Assembly (NCBI GenBank): GCA_002311635.1
Contig: DBZJ01000125.1
Span: 1-10,983, forward strand
Origin: Syntrophaceae bacterium UBA1163
GTDB lineage: Bacteria; Desulfobacterota; BSN033; UBA1163
Reading direction: 5' to 3'
DNA length: 10,983 nucleotides
Made by a program: the position numbers and the translations under genes. Position 1 is the stretch's first letter. Each line of letters begins with the position of its first letter. Below are positions 7,142 to 10,983 of the stretch, one piece after another. Under the pieces are notes generated by a model. That model ran no database searches. It was given only the letters and a program-made list of their open reading frames with translations, and was not told the origin of the DNA.

Positions 7142-7181
7142 CATATAATATATTCCGACTGACTTATTCAAGTGAATAAGT
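7142..7181 (-). promoter_or_regulatory. Possible operon promoter with palindromic operator
   Basis: ACTTATTCA (7162-7170) and TGAATAAGT (7173-7181) are perfect reverse complements separated by two bases, as expected for a dimeric repressor or activator site. On the minus strand TTGAAT (7166-7171), inside the palindrome, and TATATG (7142-7147) are 18 bases apart and could be -35 and -10 boxes. A bound regulator would then block the -35 box. The regulator is not encoded in the window and I cannot name it. Confidence 0.4.
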
Positions 7182-7206
7182 TTAAGAAATCATATGTCAG
7201 CACAAC

Positions 7207-7275
7207 GGCACTGACCCTTCTTCTGCGTTAAATTGGAATTTGGCATAGGTGCTCATAGACGGTTATTTCAGTGCC
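7207..7275. repeat. Long-range inverted repeat of unknown role
   Basis: GGCACTGA (7207-7214) and TCAGTGCC (7268-7275) are perfect complements around 53 bases that include the quasi-palindrome AAATTGGAATTT (7230-7241). It could fold as a stem with internal structure in either transcript. It matches no riboswitch or small RNA I recognise. Confidence 0.3.
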
Positions 7276-7332
7276 AAGCTCCCCGCCCATAAGGCAGCTC
7301 TTGCCGGCTACGCCCCGACCAGCAAAAAATCC

Positions 7333-7932
7333 CTATATCTCTCTCCGACCTTCAAGCGCCTTTGAGAGAGTCATCCCATCCGAGTATTCAATCTCACTCC
7401 CCATGGGAATTCCATAGGCAATTCTTGTCACTTTTATATGCAGAGATTTTATGAGATCCGTAAGATAAAGAGCAGTGGTTCCTCCTTCAACCGTGGGATT
7501 GGTAGCCAGAATCACCTCCGAAATCTTTTCCTTTTGAAGTCTCTCCAGAAGTTCTTTAATCTTAAGATCGTCCGGTCCAATACCTTCTAAAGGGGAAATC
7601 GTACCGTGCAACACGTGGTATTTTCCGTTAAAAACGCCGGTATTTTCGATAGCGATGAGGTCATTCGGCCCCTCGACGACGCAAAGAACCTCTCTGGATC
7701 GCCGTTCATCTTGACAGATGAGGCATGGATCCTCATCTGTCAGGTTGAAACAGGATGAACAAAGCCGGATCTTTTCTTTCACATCCCAAATCGCTCTGGC
7801 CAGGTCCTGAGCTTCTGACGGACTGCTTCGCAAGATATGGAAAGCCAGCCTGGACGCCGTCTTTTTCCCAATTCCCGGGAGTCTCGTTAGAGCTTCAATC
7901 AAATGATTGATGGGCTTGGCATAGGCAGACAT
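7333..7932 (-). CDS. recR: Recombination mediator protein RecR
   Basis: RecR acts with RecO (and RecF) to load RecA on gapped or SSB-coated DNA. The 199-residue product has the helix-hairpin-helix LTRLPGIGKKTASRLA (15-30) and a C4 zinc finger (C58, C61, C70, C73). The Toprim domain starts VVEGPNDLIAIE (85-96) and includes HGTISPLEGIGP (109-120), ending with the usual ALEGRREI. I chose the ATG at 7932 because GAGGT lies upstream and the protein then has the standard length. An upstream ATG at 7974 would add 14 unconserved residues from low-complexity spacer. It is the last gene of the dnaX-ybaB-recR set. Confidence 0.96.
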   Translation of the reverse strand: MSAYAKPINHLIEALTRLPGIGKKTASRLAFHILRSSPSEAQDLARAIWDVKEKIRLCSSCFNLTDEDPCLICQDERRSREVLCVVEGPNDLIAIENTGVFNGKYHVLHGTISPLEGIGPDDLKIKELLERLQKEKISEVILATNPTVEGGTTALYLTDLIKSLHIKVTRIAYGIPMGSEIEYSDGMTLSKALEGRREI

Positions 7933-8075
7933 CGGTAAGACCTCATTGCAAAATGGAAATTGCAAAGTTAACAATGCAAAATAGTTGGAAAGCTCCCAGT
8001 TCTCTGTTCCATTCTATCGTATGCAATTCGGTTCTGCATTTTGCACTGATAATTCTGCAATTTACAATAATCCTT
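7933..8075. other. Low-complexity spacer between ybaB and recR
   Basis: These 143 bases contain repeated words built on TTGCA, GCAAAATG and GCAATTT in both orientations (for example around 7947-7981 and 8034-8066). No gene is visible. The spacing is unusual, because ybaB and recR are normally nearly adjacent, and suggests insertion or growth of a repeat. Confidence 0.45.
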
Positions 8076-8390
8076 CTAGAACAATCCGGGGACGCTTAAC
8101 CCCCCGGTGATTTTTTTCATCTCTTCTGTCATCATCTCCTGGGATTTCCGAATGGCCTCATTCACAGCCGCTACGATTAAATCTTGCAACATTTCGATGT
8201 CTTCTCGATTGACCACTTCCGGGTCGATCCGAATGCTAAGGACCTCCTGCTTTCCATTCATCACGACGTTTACCATCCCTCCTCCGGAACTGGCCTCCAC
8301 CGTTTTCCCGGCCATCTCTTCCTGGAGTTGAGATATTTTGGAATGGATCTCCTGCGCCTGCTTTAGTATGTTTCCCAAACCTTTTGTCAT
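8076..8390 (-). CDS. ybaB: YbaB/EbfC family nucleoid-associated protein
   Basis: A 104-residue DNA-binding protein of the YbaB/EbfC family, which forms dimers and coats DNA. It has the N-terminal helix LGNILKQAQEIHSKISQLQEEM, the conserved central strands VEASSGGGMVNVVMNGKQEVLSIRIDPEVV, and the C-terminal helix with LIVAAVNEAIRKSQEM, ending GLSVPGLF. It starts nine bases after the dnaX stop, and its ribosome binding site GGAG overlaps that stop region (TAGGAGAAGCCT). The position between dnaX and recR is the classical one. Confidence 0.96.
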   Translation of the reverse strand: MTKGLGNILKQAQEIHSKISQLQEEMAGKTVEASSGGGMVNVVMNGKQEVLSIRIDPEVVNREDIEMLQDLIVAAVNEAIRKSQEMMTEEMKKITGGLSVPGLF

Positions 8391-8399
8391 AGGCTTCTC

Positions 8400-10091
8400 C
8401 TATTTTCCCTCCACAATCTTTCCGTTAAACAGACGGAGCGCTTCTTGGATGACGGGGTCCTCTTCTCCTCGCCTTTCTAATCCTTTGTCCGGCTCATTAC
8501 GGGCGGTCTCTCCTTTGTTGAACGCCACTCGCCCTTTTGCTCCTGTCCCTTGGTTCAGCGGGGAAACGACCACTTTTGTCTTCTTTTGAAGATATTCATG
8601 ACAGATCGATTCTAATTGGCTCCGATTCTCCTTTTCCAGCATTCTCTCATAGTGAAAAGAATCTTTCTCGAAACCAATCTCAATCTTCTCTTCACTCAAA
8701 TGAACGAGATTCCCCAAGGCTAAGAACGAACCCAATATTGGGTTCTTCGCTCTTGTAAAATCAAGCAACCCATTCCACGTCTCTTCCCAGATTTTCGGAG
8801 GGACGCCGCTAACCTCCTCTTCGTCCTTCAAACCCTCTTTTTTTTTAAAAACTTTTTCCTCGCTGATTTTTTCTTGCCTCTTGGGCGGTGTTTCATCGAT
8901 ACCCTTTCCCGAAGCGGAGGAGGGTTTCTCCCGACCTCCTTTGGGGAGTTCTTTATTCTCCATGGCCTCCAACCTCTTCAGCATTTCATCGATGGGAAGA
9001 AGGGGCCGCAACGTGGCCATTCGAATCAATGTCATTTCCAGCATGGTCCGAGGAAAAGTGGATTGTGCTATTTCCTGTTCTCCTTTCAAAAGAACATTGA
9101 AGAGATAATTCAATTGGTCGAATTGAAATTTCCCCGCCTGCTTTTTGAGCAGCTCCACGTCCTCTTCGGGCAATTCCATTAACCCTTCTGGATGTTGACT
9201 GACCTTGATCAGGATTAAATGGCGAAGGTATTGAAGAACCTGTCGGCAAAAATGCTGGAGATCGTATCCGAAGTGGTAGACATGCTCGACGACCTCCATG
9301 CTCCGCTCGACATCCCTATCGGCAATGGCTTCTATGGTATCGCTGAGAATTTTATGATCGATGAGCCCAAGGACTTCGACAATATCTTCATCGCGGATCT
9401 CTTTCCCTGCATAAGCGATCACCTGATCGAGAAGGCTTTGAGCATCCCTCAGGCTTCCATCCGATTCCTGGGCGATAGCCAGAAGCCCTCTCTGACTGAT
9501 TTGGATGCCCTCCTCCCCCACGATCCGATTCAGACTCCCGATGACCTCCTTGAACGGAATTCTCTTAAAATCGTACCGCTGGCATCGTGAAAGGATGGTG
9601 GCCGGGATTTTATGGGGTTCGGTGGTGGCGAAGATGAAGATGATGTGCGGCGGGGGTTCTTCCAACGTCTTCAACAAGGCGTTGAAAGCCTCCTTGGTCA
9701 GCATGTGGACTTCGTCGATAATGTAAATCTTATACCGACTCTTGGCCGGGGTATAGCGGACATTCTCCCTTAACTCCCGAATTTCATCAATCCCGCGGTT
9801 AGAGGCTCCATCGATCTCAATCACATCCATCGAGGTCCCGTGAGTGATTTCTTGACAGTTTGTGCATTGGTCGCAGGGGTCAATCTGGAGGCCTTTTTCG
9901 CAGTTTAGGGCCTTTGCCAAGATGCGAGCCGTAGAGGTCTTGCCGACCCCTCTCGCTCCGGTAAATAAAAAGGCGTGGGCCACCCGTTCTTGTGAAATGG
10001 CGTTCTGTAGAGTTTTGGTGATATGTTGCTGCCCTACAACCTCTCCAAAGCGCTGCGGCCTCCACTTTCTCGCCAACACCAAATAAGACAT
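8400..10091 (-). CDS. dnaX: DNA polymerase III subunit gamma/tau
   Basis: The clamp-loader ATPase that opens and loads the beta sliding clamp. The 563-residue product begins MSYLVLARKWRPQRFGEVVGQ. It has Walker A GARGVGKT (45-52), zinc ligands C64, C73, C76 and C79, Walker B with DEVH (126-129), sensor 1 FATTEPHKIP and the arginine-finger SRC (168-170). The collar domain III follows to about residue 377. A charged, proline- and lysine-rich linker occupies 378-430, and a tau-specific C-terminal domain follows. The linker includes KKK (416-418) encoded by nine consecutive A. Slippage there would give a short gamma-like form. GGAG precedes the ATG, and the SRP RNA gene lies about 120 bases upstream. 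Confidence 0.97.
   Translation of the reverse strand: MSYLVLARKWRPQRFGEVVGQQHITKTLQNAISQERVAHAFLFTGARGVGKTSTARILAKALNCEKGLQIDPCDQCTNCQEITHGTSMDVIEIDGASNRGIDEIRELRENVRYTPAKSRYKIYIIDEVHMLTKEAFNALLKTLEEPPPHIIFIFATTEPHKIPATILSRCQRYDFKRIPFKEVIGSLNRIVGEEGIQISQRGLLAIAQESDGSLRDAQSLLDQVIAYAGKEIRDEDIVEVLGLIDHKILSDTIEAIADRDVERSMEVVEHVYHFGYDLQHFCRQVLQYLRHLILIKVSQHPEGLMELPEEDVELLKKQAGKFQFDQLNYLFNVLLKGEQEIAQSTFPRTMLEMTLIRMATLRPLLPIDEMLKRLEAMENKELPKGGREKPSSASGKGIDETPPKRQEKISEEKVFKKKEGLKDEEEVSGVPPKIWEETWNGLLDFTRAKNPILGSFLALGNLVHLSEEKIEIGFEKDSFHYERMLEKENRSQLESICHEYLQKKTKVVVSPLNQGTGAKGRVAFNKGETARNEPDKGLERRGEEDPVIQEALRLFNGKIVEGK
8797..8861 (-). promoter_or_regulatory. Possible slippage or frameshift site in dnaX
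   Basis: In the coding strand, A9 (8838-8846) follows TTTTT, with a GAGG motif (8858-8861) 11 bases upstream and a possible GGAGG/CCTCC stem (8817-8813 with 8801-8797) downstream. One extra A, or a -1 shift, leads after nine new codons to TAG at 8809-8811. One base fewer leads to TGA after two codons. A predicted gamma form would be about 427 residues; E. coli gamma is 431. Confidence 0.5.
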
Positions 10092-10208
10092 CGCTCTCCA
10101 GTTCGGAGTGCGGAATGCGGATTGCGGAACTAAAATTCTGGCTTTTACTTTCCGTTTTCCACGTTCTTACTCCTACTCTCCACTCTCTACGTTCTACTTT
10201 CCAAAAAA
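10092..10208. repeat. Low-complexity spacer upstream of dnaX
   Basis: TGCGGAA, TGCGGAT and TGCGGAA stand in tandem at 10109-10129, followed by pyrimidine-rich plus-strand sequence with repeated words built on CTCT, CTAC and TTCC (10144-10201). No gene is supported. The GGAG ribosome binding site of dnaX lies at the left edge. Confidence 0.5.
10203..10208 (-). terminator. T tract ending the SRP RNA
   Basis: Six T residues directly follow the 11-bp closing stem of the SRP RNA on the minus strand, so the RNA's own stem plus U tract forms an intrinsic terminator. Confidence 0.65.
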
Positions 10209-10322
10209 CTTGTTGATAGCCAGGCTCCCCTGCGGCACACAAAGGGGACTACTACCGCTGCTTCCTTCCGGACCTGACGGGGTTTGTAATCGTTTGTTGC
10301 GCAGGACCCGACTATCAACAAG
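10209..10322 (-). ncRNA. ffs: Signal recognition particle RNA, small (4.5S) type
   Basis: The RNA scaffold of the signal recognition particle, which binds Ffh and guides nascent membrane proteins to FtsY. The conserved domain IV core CAGGTCCGGAAGGAAGCAGC is present on the minus strand, with GGAAG tetraloop-type apex and the asymmetric internal loop. The ends pair perfectly (CTTGTTGATAG with CTATCAACAAG). At about 114 bases it is the short bacterial form without an Alu domain. It lies just upstream of dnaX, as in many bacteria. The mature ends are set from the closing stem and may differ by a few bases. Confidence 0.95.
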
Positions 10323-10344
10323 ATCTTATGCTCGATTTTCTGTC

Positions 10345-10373
10345 CATAGACCCTATATCGCTGAGGGTTTCAA
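10345..10373 (-). promoter_or_regulatory. Weak candidate promoter for SRP RNA
   Basis: TTGAAA (10368-10373) and TCTATG (10345-10350) are 17 bases apart on the minus strand, upstream of the SRP RNA and overlapping the end of the GIY-YIG gene. The -10 match is poor and the start would leave a 5' extension of about 15 bases, so this is tentative. Confidence 0.3.
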
Positions 10374-10616
10374 TGAATTTCTGAGCATCATGTTCAACGA
10401 AGATTTACCCTTACTAGCCTTGAAATAACATTCTCTACGTTTCGCATCTTCCATGCTCTTATACCCTTCGTAGAAGATTAATTCCAATGGCCTTCGTGGT
10501 TTTGTTGATGCTACTTCCCCACTATTGTGTTCTTGGATTCTATTCTTAAGCTTCGTTGTGTAACCGATGTAGAGTTTTCCATCAAGCTGGCTTCTCAACA
10601 CATAAACATAGTACAT
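10353..10616 (-). CDS. Small GIY-YIG nuclease superfamily protein
   Basis: An 87-residue stand-alone GIY-YIG domain of the UvrC-N/UPF0213-like type. MYYVYVLRS and KLYIGYT give the paired tyrosines of the GIY-YIG motif. The conserved arginine and helix are in LKNRIQEHNSGEVASTKPRRP. The metal-binding glutamate is probably in AKRRECYFKASKG. All expected catalytic positions are present, so it could be an active nuclease; its substrate is unknown. The ribosome binding site is weak (an AGG about 12 bases upstream). It lies between the tRNA/hairpin array and the SRP RNA. Such genes are widespread and often move between sites in anaerobes. Confidence 0.88.
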   Translation of the reverse strand: MYYVYVLRSQLDGKLYIGYTTKLKNRIQEHNSGEVASTKPRRPLELIFYEGYKSMEDAKRRECYFKASKGKSSLNMMLRNSLKPSAI

Positions 10617-10630
10617 ATCTGTCTATAACC

Positions 10631-10813
10631 TGGCGCCCTGAACTACGTGGAGTTTAGGGCTGCCATGCACGCTACTTACATAGTCCAAGATCCATGGCGC
10701 CGTGCACCATGTAAGGTGCACGGCTGCCACGAACCCTACGTGGTTCGTTAAGTAGTGGCGCCCTAAACCATGTGAGGTTTAGGGCAAGCCATGCACCCTA
10801 CGTGGTGCATGGC
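10631..10813. repeat. Tandem array of paired hairpins with covarying arms
   Basis: About three units of 61-64 bases each hold two hairpins. Perfect stems are 10699-10724 (GCCGTGCACC/GGTGCACGGC), 10729-10748 (ACGAACC/GGTTCGT), 10760-10785 (GCCCTAAACC/GGTTTAGGGC) and 10788-10813 (GCCATGCACC/GGTGCATGGC). The one at 10635-10660 has a single G-T pair. A sixth dyad (GCCATG 10662-10667 with CATGGC 10693-10698) has an enlarged loop. All five intact hairpins have the loop AYGTRR when read in one orientation, and that orientation alternates along the array. GGCGCC links units. No gene is visible inside. Confidence 0.8.
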
Positions 10814-10902
10814 GGAGAGAGTGGGAGTCGAACCCACGATCCCGTTATTAGCGGGATACACGATTTCCAATCGTGCCCCTTCGGCCTCTCGGGCATCTCT
10901 CC
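10810..10902 (-). tRNA. tRNA-Ser (anticodon GGA)
   Basis: A 93-base serine tRNA reading UCC (and UCU). The acceptor stem GGAGAGA pairs with TCTCTCC, the anticodon loop is TTGGAAA with GGA at 10866-10868, and the T arm is GTGGGTTCGACTCCCAC. A long variable arm (ATCCCG...CGGGAT) marks it as a class II tRNA. The discriminator is G and the CCA end is encoded. The CCA lies inside the arm of the adjoining hairpin. Confidence 0.97.
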
Positions 10903-10983
10903 ATGATTTCACTCCGGTGAAATACTTTTAACTAAAACCTCCAACTGTTTACATATAACTTATTAGTAGTGTCCCAACGTTGA
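10903..10983. other. Region upstream of tRNA-Ser
   Basis: ATTTCAC (10906-10912) and GTGAAAT (10917-10923) form a perfect hairpin with loop TCCG directly before the tRNA. The rest is AT-rich, as expected for a tRNA promoter, but I cannot place convincing -35 and -10 boxes. The window ends here. Confidence 0.35.

Larger units (their letters stand above)
6989..7332. other. Gene-free region upstream of the oxidoreductase operon
   Basis: These 344 bases between recR and porG hold no supportable gene. From right to left they contain a G/C-rich stretch just after the recR stop with no clear terminator, an inverted repeat GGCACTGA/TCAGTGCC (7207-7275), a 9-bp-arm palindrome (7162-7181), an AT-rich possible promoter, and a repeat hairpin (7086-7105) flanked by a direct repeat. 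It probably holds the operon promoter and a leader of about 150 bases. Confidence 0.55.

Noticed and set aside
7201..7332. Riboswitch or 6S RNA
   Set aside because: An inverted repeat exists, but no known consensus core is recognisable and the position relative to a promoter is unclear.
9880..10242. Minus-strand frame of 120 codons overlapping the dnaX start
   Set aside because: Its N-terminal half translates the low-complexity spacer and SRP RNA 3' end, and its other half is dnaX in the wrong frame.
10631..10813. CRISPR array
   Set aside because: The conserved parts are loops and linkers of hairpins and the variable parts are their paired arms. There are no constant repeats with unique spacers and no cas genes.
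10966..10983. Possible insertion sequence end (AGTAGTGTCCCAA)
   Set aside because: It resembles some terminal inverted repeats, but the window stops here and no transposase or matching end is visible.

Overview
The window is a chromosomal segment of about 50% GC from an anaerobic bacterium. A ferredoxin-dependent 2-oxoacid oxidoreductase, hydrogenase-type NADH subunits and the style of the intergenic repeats suggest a Desulfobacterota/deltaproteobacterial relative. That placement is inferred from gene content, since no rRNA is present. Every gene I can support lies on the minus strand, so transcription runs from right to left.

Right part (10983 to 7333): a tRNA-Ser(GGA), a tandem array of hairpins that starts inside the tRNA 3' CCA, a small GIY-YIG nuclease-family gene, the small SRP RNA (4.5S type), then dnaX, ybaB/ebfC and recR. 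The block SRP RNA-dnaX-ybaB-recR is an old conserved neighbourhood, also found in Bacillus subtilis as scr-dnaX-yaaK-recR. The dnaX reading frame carries a run of nine A residues. A one-base slip there would end translation after about 427 residues, close to the size of the E. coli gamma subunit.

Middle (7332 to 6989): 344 bases without a gene. It holds a perfect 9-bp-arm palindrome next to a possible promoter, a dispersed-type hairpin repeat, and a longer-range inverted repeat. It probably contains the promoter and leader of the next operon.

Left part (6988 to 678): a seven-gene operon. Four genes encode a pyruvate-type 2-oxoacid:ferredoxin oxidoreductase (gamma, delta, alpha, beta). Three encode a NuoE/NuoF/HydA-N-terminus-like set resembling the flavin and iron-sulfur core of electron-bifurcating HydABC enzymes, but with no hydrogenase H-cluster domain. 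The four-base porA/porB overlap and the one-base porB/nuoE gap suggest that oxoacid oxidation is coupled directly to NAD(H), perhaps by bifurcation or confurcation. This is the most interesting metabolic feature of the window.

Left end (677 to 1): an Hsp20-family small heat shock gene with its own good promoter, whose spacer is palindromic, followed by a bidirectional terminator and a second hairpin terminator facing rightward. Several spacers (1392-1469, 3399-3499, 7933-8075, 10092-10208) contain related low-complexity, word-like sequence rather than genes.
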